Below, piece after piece: positions 33,711-45,099 of a DNA stretch of 64,000 nucleotides (within the stretch, counting starts at the first letter, position 1; every line of letters begins with the position of its first letter). Under the pieces are notes generated by a model. The model was given only the letters and a program-made list of their open reading frames with translations, had not been told where the DNA came from and made no database searches. Source of the DNA: Cranoglanis bouderius (lineage: Eukaryota > Chordata > Actinopteri > Siluriformes > Cranoglanididae). The translations under genes and the position numbers were made by a program. The stretch covers positions 14,494,501 to 14,558,500 of the forward strand of contig CM042541.1 in NCBI GenBank assembly GCA_023630585.1, written 5' to 3'.

Positions 33711-34618
33711 AGAAGACTCTGAATATCTCATCATCTACAGTACATAATATCATCAAAAGATTCTGAGAATCAATATTGCATGATTTTCAGGCGTCAATGC
33801 ATTAAAAAAAGGCATGATTCTGTAATGGAAATCACTGCATGGGCTCAGAAACACCTCCAGAAGTCATTGTCTGTGAACACAGTTCGTCGTGCCATCCACA
33901 AATGCAGGTTAAAGCTCTATCATGCAAAGAAGAATCCATATGTGAGCATGATCCAGAAACACCGCCGTCTTCTCTGGGCCAAAGCTCATTTAAAATGGAC
34001 TGAGGCAAAGTGGAAAACTGTTCTGTGGTCAGACGAATCGAAATTTGAAATTCTTTTTGGAAACCATAGATACTGCGTCCTCTGGACTAAAGAGGAGAGG
34101 GACCATCCGGCTTGTTATCAGTTCAAAAGCCTGCATCTCTGATGGTATGGGGGTGCATGGCTTCGTAGTAGAAGAGGCCGGGTGCTGAACTGGATTGAAA
34201 ACAGAATTGAAAACATTTGGCGCATCATGAAACGAAAAATACGACAAAGAAAACCCAGGACTGTTGAGCAGCTAGAATCCTGTATCAGACACGAATGGGA
34301 CAACATTCCTCTCCCAAAACTCCAGCAACTGGTCTCCTCAGTTCCCAGACGTATACGGACTGTTGTTAAAATTAGAGGGGATGCTACACAGTGGTAAACA
34401 TGGCCCTGTCCCAACTTTTTTTAGACACGTTGCTGCCGTCAAATTCAAAATTACCTTATTTTTGTTCTTAAAATTGTACATTTCCTCAGTTTAAACATTT
34501 GATATGTTTTCTATGTTCTATTGTGAATAACATATGGGTTTATGAGATTTGCAAATCATTGCATTCTGTTTTTATTTACATTTTACACAGCGTCCCAACT
34601 TTTTTGGAATTGGGGTTG
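33711..34618 (+). mobile_element. Tc1-like transposon, 'CAACCCCAATTCC' family, 5' and internal loss
   Basis: Same family as 18395-19540. It begins inside the transposase (GAATATCTCATCATCTACAG), and the right end is complete with the inner repeat CTGTCCCAACTTTTTT near 34406 and the terminal CCAACTTTTTTGGAATTGGG GTTG ending at 34618. The expected TA is not visible at this end. Confidence 0.87.
33721..34397 (+). pseudogene. Tc1-like transposase, truncated with internal deletion
   Basis: The N-terminus is lost. One frame (33780-34142) gives AQKHLQKSLSVNTVRRAIHK, the LWAKAHLKWT region and TVLWSDESKFEILFGNH with the first catalytic D near 34033. After KSLHL the frame is broken and about 80 codons that normally contain the second D (QQDNA-type) are missing. 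A second frame (34182-34397) gives NRIENIWRIMKRKIRQRKPR with the conserved third acidic position (E of IEN), then LQQLVSSVPRRIRTV, ending at TAA after DATQW. Inactive; its best remaining part is the C-terminus, which the copy at 18395 lacks. Confidence 0.88.
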
Positions 34619-35420
34619 GCTCATTGTAGGTTTAGACATATCTGATCTGTGATTTATTTCTATTTGAAATATGCCAGTGGCAAGAAATAAAAACTCTGAC
34701 AAAACTTGTTTTGTTTGGCTGAATTAGTGTTGGCTCTAAAGTGTTACACAGCATTCAAAAAAGATGCCATGGAAAACCAACATTTAAGCCAGCTTTCGTC
34801 CTCTGAAAAAATCACACTAGTTTCTAAACAGCTATTCCCTCCTAAGCATGGCATATGCTAAATTTTTCAGTATCCTAATGACAGTTGAGCCACTGCAGCA
34901 TGTCAGCTTATGGCTGTCCTCCTTTAATCTTATTTGTCTACCTTTTAAATTTGTGTACTGACATGCTATCTTTAGTGATTTGTTTTCTAATTTAATATTT
35001 CTTTAATTTAATTAATGCCATTAATGTGAAACAAGCTATTTTTATTAAAATCCATGTGTGCAATTGAAATTCATAAGCGATTTAAACTTGACAGTGTAAT
35101 CCATACATAAAATTGCAGTAACTCATTGCCGATTATATGATTTCAAGCCAATCAATTGAGGTTCACATTAGTGAGTCTCCTTATACATACATTTACACAA
35201 ACTCAGGAGCTCAGGTTAAAGGTAATTTATTGTTTTATTTTTTTATTTTTTTTACAAACTAACAGGATTTGAATTAATACCACATTTCATCTGTAAATGC
35301 TCCTATAAATTGAAAAATGAATCCCAATGTTGTGAAATGTCCACAAATTAACTTAGTTACTCTTAGCACCTACACATTTCTTAAATCCATTCAAGTGGAG
35401 TGTCTATATGCCCTTGTAAA
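34619..35420. other. Non-coding stretch, no recognised element
   Basis: AT-rich sequence with a T-rich patch at 35228-35254. No terminal repeats or domains. Confidence 0.5.
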
Positions 35421-35505
35421 TGGCTGTTACTATATAAACAAAAATATATTAGAGCGGGCGCATTAATATGAACCTGTGATTTGCAGCTGCTCTACTATCA
35501 GAACA
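35421..35505 (+). repeat. Hairpin-repeat family, module G fragment
   Basis: Contains TTACTATATAAACAAAAATA, GCATTAATATGAACCTGTGA and TTTGCAGCTGCTCTACTA, the usual end of the repeat. The upstream modules are missing. Confidence 0.6.
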
Positions 35506-35982
35506 AAAACATGGAGCTTGAAAGATATGGGAATTTATACACCAGATGTCATAAACACATTCTACAGCGCTGCAGTGGTAATGAATGTGGCCTTTTACAC
35601 CAGATGTGTAGCATATATTCTCTCTCAAGAACAGACAACACACAGACATGGTTTCTGGCTATAAAGGCTACAAAATATAATGTTCATGCCATATTCAGCA
35701 GTGATCTATAATTCAGGCTGAGCCCTATTATAATAACATGGCACTCTGGCACTGGCAAAGTTCCAGCTGCTACAGAGCATAGGAGTGAAAATTCACAAAC
35801 TGAATTCACAAACTTGACGTGATCAACAGGACCAGCCCGTAACTAAGGTAGCAGAGCTTAGTGCTCTAATACCTGAAGGAGAATATATAGTACATACAAA
35901 TAAGGTCACTTTTTTGTTTAATATTTAACCTTAATGTTTCATATTTTCATTTAATAACCATCACACTGAGCACATTCACTTG
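35506..35982. other. Non-coding stretch
   Basis: No recognised element. Overlapping 60-76-codon frames at 35449-35711 on both strands are not convincing. Confidence 0.45.
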
Positions 35983-36127
35983 TAGGGGAATAAAAATGAA
36001 TAAAACACTTTGTGTTGTGCAGTTATAGAAACAGTTATAGAAAAAATAATCACTGACAGAGTGGTATGATGATTATTGTTACCACCACAAAGTTAATTAT
36101 TGTCCTATAACATATTATCCTACAACA
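35983..36127 (+). repeat. Hairpin-repeat family, A-B-C fragment
   Basis: Has AATAAAACACTTTGTG, a duplicated left-arm core (GCAGTTATAGAAACAGTTAT), the centre AGAGTGGTATGATGATTATT..ACCACCACAAAG and the right arm TAATTATTGTCCTATAAC. The duplicated core is unlike other copies. Confidence 0.62.
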
Positions 36128-36912
36128 TTTTTTTTCTGTTTCTTCTAGATCCTGTAAAACTAAAAGCTACCAGAATATATGCAGACACAAAACACTGTAT
36201 TACAGCAAAATCTGTAGCATTACAACAAAACTCTATAATCATAAGGAGAATTAAAGCAGGCCCAGATGATGATGGAGTTACATCCATGTAATGGATCAAA
36301 GCTTTTAGCTCGTATATTCCAAGCTCTATTAAATCACTTGCCTGTGTTATGATGATGGACAAAATGTCAGAGCACTAATAGCCTGCTATAAAGGACGCAT
36401 CAGTCGTGCTTGAAAATGTGAGGCTTGCACCGAATAACCTGAACACACTTTACAGTGAGGAGATAAATTGGTTCACCATTCCGTTCCCTTTTTTGCCTGG
36501 ACAGACTGACCATGCTGAGAGGAGTCTGCCCCGATAGGCTGTTATTAAAGCTGAGGAGTTCACCAAGAAACATCAAGTAGGGGATAAAACGCCATCAGAT
36601 GCAATCAGGCATCAGGAGTTCTCTGGTAATTGTGTCATTTTTGTCGTCAGCATACTTTATTGCTCCTTATGTCCAAGGAGCCAGTATCTGCAAATTGCAG
36701 CATTAGGGCTGGCTCCTTTCCCATGCCCTGCACACTTATTAAAGCTGCATCAACATGGCCACTCTTCAGGAAGATTTGATGAATCACTGATTAATCACCT
36801 TGCCTCACTCTTTCAATCATGTACTCCTTCTTTCCTCTTTTATCTTGTGCACACATTAATCCTTGATGTGGTGACCAATATGCTCAAACTACAGACCGGT
36901 ACCAATATATTC
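36128..36912. other. Unique non-coding stretch
   Basis: Complex sequence at about 36400-36830 with no recognised repeat and no believable exon. Confidence 0.45.
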
Positions 36913-37100
36913 ATATTTATGGCATTTGGCAGACCCCCTTATGCAGAGCAACTTAAATTTATGTCATTTATACAACTGAGCAGCTGAGGGTTAAGGGCCT
37001 TGCTCAAGGGCCCAACAGTGGCAGCTTGGCTGTGCTGGGATTTGAACTCACGACCTTCTAAACAGTAGCCCAATGTCTTAACCACTGAGCTACCACTGCC
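36913..37100 (-). mobile_element. tRNA-derived SINE, minus
   Basis: On the minus strand it starts GGCAGTGGTAGCTCAGTGGT (a perfect box A, TAGCTCAGTGG), then box B GAGTTCAAATCC, then AAGCTGCCACTGTTGGGCCC, TTGAGCAAGGCCCTTAACCC and the tail GTCTGCCAAATGCCATAAAT. It is the best copy of three in the window. The tRNA head drives Pol III; this is not a functional tRNA because the stems are not maintained. Confidence 0.88.
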
Positions 37101-37441
37101 AAATTTGGATTCAGACCACATGGTAGAACTCAATATATATTGAGTCACATACAGTGCCCTCCACTAATATTGGCACCCTTGGTAAATATGAGCAAAGAAG
37201 GCTGTGAAACTTGGTCTTTATTGCTTAACCTTTTGATCTTTTGTTTAAAAAAAAATCACAAAAATAATCTGCTCTCGTGGATATCAAACAATTGCAAACA
37301 CAACACAGGTTTAATATATATCTTTGTTAAATATACAATACTGCGTAATATAAACTTACACAGTACACAGTACTGTATGTTACATGTATAAATTATATTA
37401 TGAAGAATGATGATTTGTAGATGGTTTTCCTTTTATACATA

Positions 37442-37999
37442 CAGTAATGTGCAAAAGTTTTAGGCACATGCAAAGAAATGCTGTAGAGCAAAGATGCCTT
37501 CAAAATAATTAAATTAAATGTTTCTACATTAAAAAAAAAAAAAAATACCATAAAGAGCAGTAAACAGTAGTAAATGAAACAAAGTCAATATTTTGTGTGA
37601 CAAAAAAATAAAAATTAAAGTAAAAATAGTAGTCTCCGGTACAATTTGTGCAGTTTTATAAGGAAATGAGCTGGTAAGTTTTATTGAGCAGCTTGCAGAA
37701 GCAGCCACAGTTCTTCTGGAGACTTTGACTGTCACACTTACTTCCTATTTCTACAGCAAAACCCAGCAGCCTTCATGGTGTTTATTGTCTGAAAAGTGGT
37801 CTCTTACATAATATGCTGCTTTCTTTAATGACATACAAACATTTTTTTGTAACATTTAATGTTGTGCTAGAAAACTAATGTTTGGGAATCTAAAAAATTT
37901 TTTGCACTGACTTGATAATGTAGAAGTCATAAAATAAAAAATCTATAAAAAAGTTTGTACTAAAAAAAATAGGGTGCCTAAAACTTTTATACAGTACTG
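37442..37999 (-). mobile_element. Tc1-derived element, 'CAGTACTGTGCAAAAG' family, nested
   Basis: A 558-bp copy in antisense relative to 2121-2646, with TA on both sides (37440-37441 and 38000-38001). The ends are CAGTAATGTGCAAAAGTTTT and its reverse complement AAAACTTTTATACAGTACTG. It is more complete than the other two copies because both terminal repeats survive. It keeps the same transposase C-terminal trace (37620-37740, minus). It lies inside the left arm of a larger Tc1-like transposon. Confidence 0.87.
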
Positions 38000-38218
38000 T
38001 AGGTGTGCAACAATTATTGGCACCCCATGAATTCATATGAGAAAAATACATTTGAAGTATATTCCCATTGATATTTTACATTTTACATTTTTTTTAGTAC
38101 ACCTAGGTGACTAGGAACAGGAAATTGTTCAACCATGACTTCCTGTTTCACAGGGGTATAAATATGAGGTAACACATAGACCAAATTCCCTGAGTCATTC
38201 ATCACAATTTGTAAGACC

Positions 38219-39211
38219 ATGGAATATAGCTGTGATGTGCGGCAAAGGGTTGTTGAGCTTCACAAAATGGGAAGTCGCTAAAAAAAATAGCACAAGCATT
38301 GAAAATGCCCATTTCCACCATGAGGGCAATAATAAAGAAGTTCCAGTCAACTGGATATGTTATGAATCAACCTGGAATTGGATGTGTGTCTATATTGCCT
38401 CAATGCACTGTGAAGAGGATGGTTTGAGTGGCCAAAAAATTTCCAAGGATCACAGCTGGAGAATTGCAGATGTTAGTTGCGTCTTGGGGTCAGAAAGTCT
38501 CCAAAACTACAATCTGAAGTCACCTACATCACCACAAGCTGTTTGGAAGGGTTTCAAGAAAAAAAGCCTCTACTCTCATCCAAAAACAAACTCGAGCGTC
38601 TTCAGTTTGCCAGACACTACTGGAACTTCAAATGGGATCGGGTTCTATGGTCAGATGAAACCAAAATAGAGCTTTTTGGCAAGAGGTGGTTTTGGCGCAC
38701 ACAGAGAGGTAGCCATATGGAAAAGTACCTCATGGCGACGGTTAAATATGGTGGCGGCTCTGTAATGTTTTGGGGATGTTTTTCTGCTAGAGGACCTGAA
38801 CATTTTGTTAGGACACATGGCATCATGAACTCTATCAAATATCAACATATATTAAATGAAAACCTGACTGCCTCTGCCAGAATGCTTAAAATGGGCCGAT
38901 GGTTGTATCTTCCAGCAGGACAATGATCAAAACATACATCAAAATCAACACAAAAATGGTTTACTGACCACAAAATCAAGATCCTGCCATGGCCATCCCA
39001 GTCCCCTGACTTGTAACCCATAGAAAACCTGTGGAGTGAACTGAAGAGGAGAGTCCACCAGCATGGACCTCGCAATTTGAAGGATCTGGAGAGATTCTGT
39101 ATGGAGGAATGGTCTCAGGTCCCTTGCCATGTATTCTCCAACCTCATCAGGCATTGTAGGAGAAGACTCAGAGCTGTTATCTTGGCAAAGGGAGGTAGCA
39201 CAAAGTATTGA
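38219..39211 (+). pseudogene. Tc1-like transposase, heavily mutated N-terminal half
   Basis: The start ATG at 38219 gives VRQRVVELHKMGSR then a stop. The N-terminal DNA-binding part survives only as scraps. The catalytic half reads better: FKWDRVLWSDETKIELFG (first D near 38654), TVKYGGGSVMFWGCFSARGP, a frameshift in the QQDND region (second D near 38921), then QSPDL and PIENLWSELKRRVH with the third acidic position (E, near 39020). The protein ends IRHCRRRLRAVILAKGG and a stop at 39209-39211. About 330 codons, the usual length. Inactive. Confidence 0.87.
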
Positions 39212-39390
39212 CTAAAAGGTGCCAATAATTGTTGCACATTGTTGATAAATATATATATTTTTTGATAAACCTGTGTTTTGTTTGCAATTGTTTGATATGC
39301 ATGAGAGCAAAGTATTTTTGTGAACAAAAGATTTTTCACAGCTTTCTTTGCTCATATTTACGAAGGGTGCCAATATTAGTGGAATGCTTT

Positions 39391-39689
39391 TCATATGTTA
39401 TTTTCACAAAGCCGATCTTGTGACTCTGAGCAAGTCAATGTCAAGCAACTCTTTTCTGAATTAAGATGGCTTAGTTACAGTCAGGGGGCCGATAAAGGGG
39501 GCTGGTCATGGATCTCATATGGCAGGAAGTGAACAGAATTTCCAGCTCTTTTCAGGGGAAAGCAGATAATGCATCACTAACAGTCTCCAGATGATGTCGT
39601 GGATTCGTATATTTATTGACTCATCATGATCATATGCATATCAAAACATGTTACATGAAGAAGGAAGATTTTCTCAAGACACATGGGAT
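39391..39689. other. Non-coding stretch
   Basis: No recognised element. Confidence 0.45.
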
Positions 39690-40105
39690 AGAATAGAATA
39701 TAGTAGAATAGACTTTTATCAGAATGAAAAATGATAGATTTTAACTTATTGTTTATTACTATAGAAAGAAGTTATCTTTTGCCATGGCTCCAAACACAGA
39801 CAAAATGAAGCGGTGGTAGTAAGGAGTTGGGAAATTGAACCAAAGGATACAGTTACAGAGAGAACCAACTTTTATTACTGTAAATATTGGTGAGAAGAAA
39901 AAAGAAATGTGTGAATAGAGAAACAATGGTGAACAGTTTGTTGGGAACAATGGTGATCAGTGATTGGTTGTTGGGAACAATGATAATCATAGGGAATGCT
40001 GGTGACTGTTGGGAACCACAGATGACTGTGGCATTGTGGGGATTTGAACTCTTGATCTCTGGTGATAAGGCAAACAAATTTTTGTTGCACCACTCGGGAA
40101 GCCTA
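39690..40105 (-). mobile_element. SINE-like element with internal 30-bp units
   Basis: On the minus strand a tRNA-like head opens the element (GGCTTCCCGAGTGGTGCAAC at about 40105, box B-like GAGTTCAAATCCCC near 40045). A few 30-bp units of the ATGGTGATCAGTGATTGGTT type follow (about 39925-40010), then a body shared with 56660-56910 (plus-strand motif GCAGTGGTAGT.AGGAGT..GGAAAT). The same body borders the large minisatellite there. I do not recognise the family by name. Confidence 0.6.
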
Positions 40106-40233
40106 TTGTTTCAGGTTTAACTCTGAGAATTGGCCATGGGTGACCTGTCCCTTTAAAAACATTACATTCAAATAAATGTGTAATGGAAGTACAAAGTTTG
40201 CTGCTTATCTTGAGCATGTAGCTAGAGGATGTA

Positions 40234-40515
40234 CAGTACTGTGCAAATGTTTTAGGCACCCTATTTTTTTTTTTTTTCGTATAAACTTTGTTATAGTTTT
40301 TTATTTTATGACTTATACATTATTATACAAAAACATTTTAGATTCCCAAACATTAGTTTTCTAGCACAAAATTAAATGATACAGAAAAAAATGTATTGTA
40401 TGTCATTAAAGAAAGCAGCATATTACGTAAGAGACACTTTTCAGACAAAAAATACAATGAAGGCTGCTGGGTTTTGCTGCAAAAATAAGAAGCAAGTGCG
40501 ACTGTCAAAGTGGAG
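40234..40515 (+). mobile_element. Tc1-derived element, 'CAGTACTGTGCAAAAG' family, 3'-truncated
   Basis: TA at 40232-40233, then CAGTACTGTGCAAATGTTTT and close similarity to 2125-2375 through GCAAAAATAAGAAGCAAGTG. It ends before the transposase remnant. Third copy in the window. Confidence 0.82.
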
Positions 40516-40750
40516 GTCTTTATTAAGTATGATAAGTAATGATCATTACTTATAATCAAGATCTAGTCTATTAAGAACTTTAGTTTCAAGAACAGTTGAT
40601 TGAGCAGACACATTGCAGGCAAACTCTTTACTGCCTTTGTGGTAATATTTCTTTTTTTTTTTTTTTGCTAAAATTACCCACTGGTTAATTAAGTTGCTTA
40701 CACTACAATCATGTGATCAGTTACTTTTTTTTTCTTTTTTTTTTTTTTTT
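40516..40750. other. T-rich non-coding stretch
   Basis: T tracts at 40652-40666 and 40725-40750 border a SINE. No other feature. Confidence 0.5.
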
Positions 40751-40920
40751 ACATTTATGACATTTGGCAGACACCCTTATCCAGAGCGATTTACATTTAT
40801 CTCATTTATACAACTGAGCAGTTGAGGGTTAAGGGCCTTGCTCAAGGGCCCAACAGTGGCAGCTTGGCAGGGCTGGGATTTGAACTCACGACCTTCCAAT
40901 CAGTAGTCCACTGCCACAGT
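40751..40920 (-). mobile_element. tRNA-derived SINE, minus, head truncated
   Basis: Same family as 36913-37100: TGACATTTGGCAGACACCCT, GGGTTAAGGGCCTTGCTCAA, and the antisense box B GGATTTGAACTCACGACC. The head stops at AGTAGTCCACTGCCAC, so box A is lost. Confidence 0.85.
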
Positions 40921-40971
40921 GGTACTTATCATAATTACTGTACATTGACACATTTTCTTTCATTGTACTTC

Positions 40972-41150
40972 ATTGGGCTCAGTGGTTAAGATGTTGGACT
41001 TCTCACCAGAAGGTCATGAGTTCAAGTCCCAACACTGCCAAGCTGCCACTGCTGGCCCCTGAGCAAGAACATTCAACTGCTCATTTGTGTAAATGAGATA
41101 AATACGACGCTCTAGATAAGAGTGTCTGCCAAATGCCATAAATGTATTTA
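40972..41150 (+). mobile_element. tRNA-derived SINE, plus, inverted partner
   Basis: Starts at GGGCTCAGTGGTTAAGATGT (box A) with box B GAGTTCAAGTCCC, then AAGCTGCCACTGCTGGCCCC and the tail GTCTGCCAAATGCCATAAAT. It lies head to head with the copy at 40751-40920, about 50 bp away, so the two can pair as a long imperfect hairpin. Confidence 0.85.
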
Positions 41151-41179
41151 ATAATACATGTAATAAATGAAACATTTAC

Positions 41180-41680
41180 ACAGCAAATTACTCTGGTATG
41201 AGAGGAATAAAATGCCTTGACAGGCCCTTTCAAAACTATTGGAACAGCAAGGCCGTTAATTAATTTGTTAGTACTATACACCAGACATTTGGGTTTGAGA
41301 TCAAAAGATGATTATGAGATGAGAGTTTACAATTTCAGCTTATATTTCCTGGTATTTACATCTAGATGTCTTAAATAACTTAGACAATGGCACCTTTTGT
41401 TTGAACCCACCCATTTTTTTCAAGTGATCAAAAATGACTGAGAGAATTAATAGCTCTGAATGTCTACTCTTGGTTTGAGCCCTAGGTTTCTCCTTCAGTG
41501 TCTTCAGTGTATAGCTTTCCTGTTCCTACTTTCAGAGGGGACTGTATAGAAAAATAACCAACTTTGGGGTGGTAATAATAACTCTGCTTTGTCTGGATGC
41601 ATCACACCACATTGTTGTTGTTGGTTTTTTTATTTTTTTATTTTCCTATAACAGCATGAGCCATTGTGTTTCATTCCTTA
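41180..41680 (-). repeat. Hairpin-repeat family, minus, split by Tc1-like fragment
   Basis: The antisense end of D (AAATTACTCTGGTATGAGAG) runs into GGAATAAAA at about 41213. After a Tc1-like insert the arms resume: TATAGAAAAATAACCAACTT (41547) with an antisense B centre (GGGGTGGTAATAATAACTCT ... GCATCACACCACATTG) and the other arm TTATTTTCCTATAACAGC near 41640-41656. Confidence 0.65.
41221..41500 (+). mobile_element. Tc1-like non-coding fragment, 'ATTGGAACAGCAAGGCC' family
   Basis: CCCTTTCAAAACTATTGGAA then CAGCAAGGCCGTTAATT, ACATTTGGGTTTGAGATCAA, TCCTGGTATTTACATCTAGA and GGCACCTTTTGTTTGAACCC. The antisense of the same order occurs at 53195-53395, which shows a shared repeat family. No transposase readable. 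Confidence 0.65.
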
Positions 41681-42828
41681 TTTAACATGGCTGTCAGTGG
41701 CTGAGTATGTTAGCTAAACATAAACATTGAACTAATAGTGTTATACAGCCATTTTGTAAGATGACATCCAGAGGGACCACCATAGTCATCTCACCATTAT
41801 TAGTGGACAATGGCCCTGGTGTAAGCTCCGCCCCTTCTGTTTCATGATGCATGATGAGACAAATAATGCAAAAAATGTCCACTGTTTATTTTCTAAATAT
41901 AAAGCATCGTTGGTGTATTTGTGCTGTACTACGCTTGTTCATATTTCTCAATATGAATAGACAAATACAGACCGAGCTAAGGTCCTCAGGATCTTCCCCG
42001 TGGAGTAGGTGTGGAATGTAAGGAGCAGAAAAGCATTAGTTATACTAATCACTGCAAATATGGACTGAATCCCACTAGTGATCATTTGTAATACATTTTT
42101 AATTCTCTACTTGCACAGTTGTTAAATAACATCATTAGCTAGCAACAGATTATTATTATCCATGTGTTTGAGCTGGCGACATAGATACTTTAGAATCCTT
42201 GGAGCAAATTTATTGCACATTTCTAATGAGATAGAGCTAGCTTCTCACCAGGGGACGAGTGCCGGTGACACCCAGTGTCAACCGTGACTCATAACATTAG
42301 AAAGGCAGGACCTGCATGGGGGAAATGACATTTCCTCAGTCCGTCACGGATGGAAAGGGTCAGTGCGATGGAGAAAAGAGAGGATTTTATGAAAGGTTTA
42401 TTCGTGTCAGTGAAGTGAAGCTCATAAGGACTGCAGATTAGAGGTTTTTAACATGCTCTTAGTCCAGCCTGAGTTTCTGCTGATCTCCTTCTCATAGCCA
42501 CAGCTGCTCAGTGTGATACATAAGGAATAATACTAATAATACGTTTCATTAATATATCAACACTAGTCAGAGGGAAGGGACAAGCATAGATGAAATTTTT
42601 GGATCTTTTCAGTGAGTATTTGAACCGTTGTGACACATTTTTCCCATTAGAAAGATGCACTGATGTGCCATCCTCATTTTCTGTCACTGTAAATGGAGAA
42701 TGTTTTGAGTTCATTAATCTGAAATAAAATCTATCAATGTATGTTCAACTTCACTAACATTAGAGAAGTAGAGAGTCAGTTAAACATATATATTAGGAAT
42801 GGCACCAATTTTTTTTGGCTGCATTTTA
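41681..42828. other. Unique non-coding stretch
   Basis: No recognised repeat. The segment at about 42200-42540 is complex. No coding signal. Confidence 0.45.
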
Positions 42829-43169
42829 CGGAGCCCCTGAAGTGACCTGTGCAAAAAAAAAAAAATCGCAGAGACTTTTGCATCAGTATGAGAAACTTTC
42901 GCATGAAACTTTTCCCTATGTCGGGAAGCAAGAACAGAAGTAATGTATTTGTATTGAAGGCCAAGTTTAAAATATATCTCTATAAATTCATGCGCATCCA
43001 TGCTCTCAGTTTGTTTCCGTGTAAATGAACGATGGCAATGACGCAAACGGAAGAGAGCTATACAACGCGTGCGCACGAGAAACTTTTCTCGTGCTCATGT
43101 GAAAGTTTCTCGTAATCACGGAAAAAGTCTCTGAGATTTTTTTTTGCACATGTCACTTCAGGGGCTCCA
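42829..43169. mobile_element. Long-inverted-repeat element with TA duplication (MITE-like)
   Basis: 341 bp with TA on both sides (42827-42828 and 43170-43171). The arms of roughly 100 bp are inverted: GGAGCCCCTGAAGTGACCTG at left and the antisense CATGTCACTTCAGGGGCTCC at right, continuing through the A tract, CAGAGACTTTT and GAGAAACTTTC motifs. No coding potential. TA suggests a Tc1/mariner-type derivative mobilised in trans. Confidence 0.78.
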
Positions 43170-43171
43170 TA

Positions 43172-45095
43172 GTATTTGGCCTAAGAATCTGACTTTAAAA
43201 AAAATTATTAAATAGGTGTCAAATTAAAATAAGATTAAAAACACTGTTTGTTCTTCTGCTCCAGTCAGCTCAGAGGCATTCAAACAGTTTGATTAGACTG
43301 AGTTATATATACGGTATATCTTTTTTTTTACTCCCCCCTTGGTGGGACTATGAATTATTCCTCTTCGGGGTTGGCAAGTCTGTCTCTCACCCATCAATCA
43401 GAGAAGTGATAGGTAATTGAGATGTTTGTTAGCTCATGTACTGTATAGAGAATAGGACAAGTAAATCAGTGCTCTCTTCCACAGCAGTTTGAAAAGATTT
43501 TGTACCTGACTTTATTTTGCATTGTCCTTTACTTTAGTACCTGTTGTACAATAGTGGAAACCCAGCTAGCTATTTGTTATTAGGGGCCCAAGCACTTTGT
43601 GTCACAGATGGTCAAGCTGAAATTTGCTATACTGCTTTTTCAGCATGCTAATCTACCAATCAACTTCCACTAGACATTTCATAGGGTTAGCCCTGAGCTA
43701 TGCATGAAATTTGAATGGTATGTCCAGTTATGGTCTTTTAAGTGTTCTAACTTGGCAAGTACTGGCAACTGGGTGTTCTTTTTGCAAATGGTGCTCACAC
43801 CCCATAGATTGCTGTCAGCAGCTATATTTTTGCTGTTATTTTGTGCTAAGATCAATGTGCCCTGGTCAAATAGTTAACACCCCCCAAAGACCCCCACCCC
43901 CACCCCACCCCCTGCTTATAGCATGAATGTAATTTCTAATGTCTAGTCTTTACTTAAGTATTCTAACCCTAGCACAAGCATCTGTGGCAATAGGATTAGC
44001 CTCCCAAAATCCAATTCAGCTGAAGATCCTAGCGACCCGTTTCCTTCCTCCTGCTAATTCCTTTCTGTTTGTGCTGGCACGTGGAGTCTGAGCCGGGGTG
44101 TATGATTAATACTGCGAAATTAAATAGCTTTGCAGAGGAAGGCTGAATTCATTTCACACAAAGAGTGCATGATTTCTCACCATTTTGGGGCACCGAGTCT
44201 CTCATTTCAGTTTCCACTTGGGCTTCGGGCCGCAGATTGAGCTTTGGTGTTATTTTTCAGTTGACTTTTCTCTGGATTTCCGTTTCGGATGAATACCAGA
44301 GTCTTATTGAGCAAAATTAGCTCAGCATGCTGACAACGACAGGCTGCTTTACCTTGTGCCGCTCGAAGCCAGGTCTCCTGCTTTCTCTGCTTTTTTCCCC
44401 CTACTTTTTCCTCTCTCCCGATAAAAGTGCCATTTTCAGTGCACACACCTCGCAAAGGTATGAGCTGACTGCAAACTCAGGACAAACAGAAGCAAATCCC
44501 AGGACCCTGGCCTCTGTTTATCGCATCCAGTGCAAATATAGATGCTCAATTTCCCAGCAGTGGGCTATCTGTTAATCCATTTATCTCCAGCAAACAATAA
44601 TGTCACGCTACGTTAGTGGGGAGACATTTTAAGAGATGCTATGAATAACGCGATCGAATTACACACTGCAGGCCAGGCAAAACAATAATAAAAGTTCTAG
44701 ACAGCCATACAGACTGGGTTGGAATGAAGGACTGGCATCCCTCATGAAAAATATTAATCTACTATACTTTAAGGTCAAATAATACTGGCAAGGTTTGTAC
44801 AGGTATAGTCCACATTTCTAAAAAGCCAATAGGGCAAAATGTAATTGTTGCTCAATGCTAATCTAATCTGCAGATAATCCTAACAAAATTGTTTGTATAT
44901 AAACTCAGCTATGACAAAACTTTGGCTCTTGCTTGTTTTTCCAAAATATTTTTCTGTTGATTTCAGCAAACAAGTCAAAACTATATATTGTATTATTATA
45001 TTAAACTATTATATTGTATTATCATTTATTATTTGAAGTAGCCGTGACTAATCACTTGTCTGTTTACCAGCAATGGTCACATGACAGCTATTTCA
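43172..45095. other. Unique non-coding stretch
   Basis: Complex and largely non-repetitive, especially 43950-44640. A C-rich spot lies at 43880-43912. Frames of 71-82 codons on both strands (43711-43926, 44207-44455, 44327-44575) lack domains. Confidence 0.45.
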
Positions 45096-45099
45096 ATGA

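Larger units (their letters stand above)
37152..39390 (+). mobile_element. Tc1-like transposon, 'CAGTGCCCTCCACTAATATT' family, interrupted
   Basis: Left end with TA (37150-37151) and CAGTGCCCTCCACTAATATT, then GGCACCCTTGGTAAATATGA. The right end is its reverse complement (CAAAGAAAGC..; AGGGTGCCAATATTAGTGGA near 39364-39383). Inner repeats flank the gene: GTGCAACAATTATTGGCACC (38006) and GGTGCCAATAATTGTTGCAC (39219). The left arm is interrupted by another Tc1-derived element (37442-37999), so the real length is about 1.6 kb. It carries one transposase pseudogene. Confidence 0.87.

Noticed and set aside
36913..41150. tRNA genes at the box A/box B sequences
   Set aside because: The promoter boxes are there, but the acceptor and other stems are not kept, and each is followed by a SINE body repeated elsewhere.
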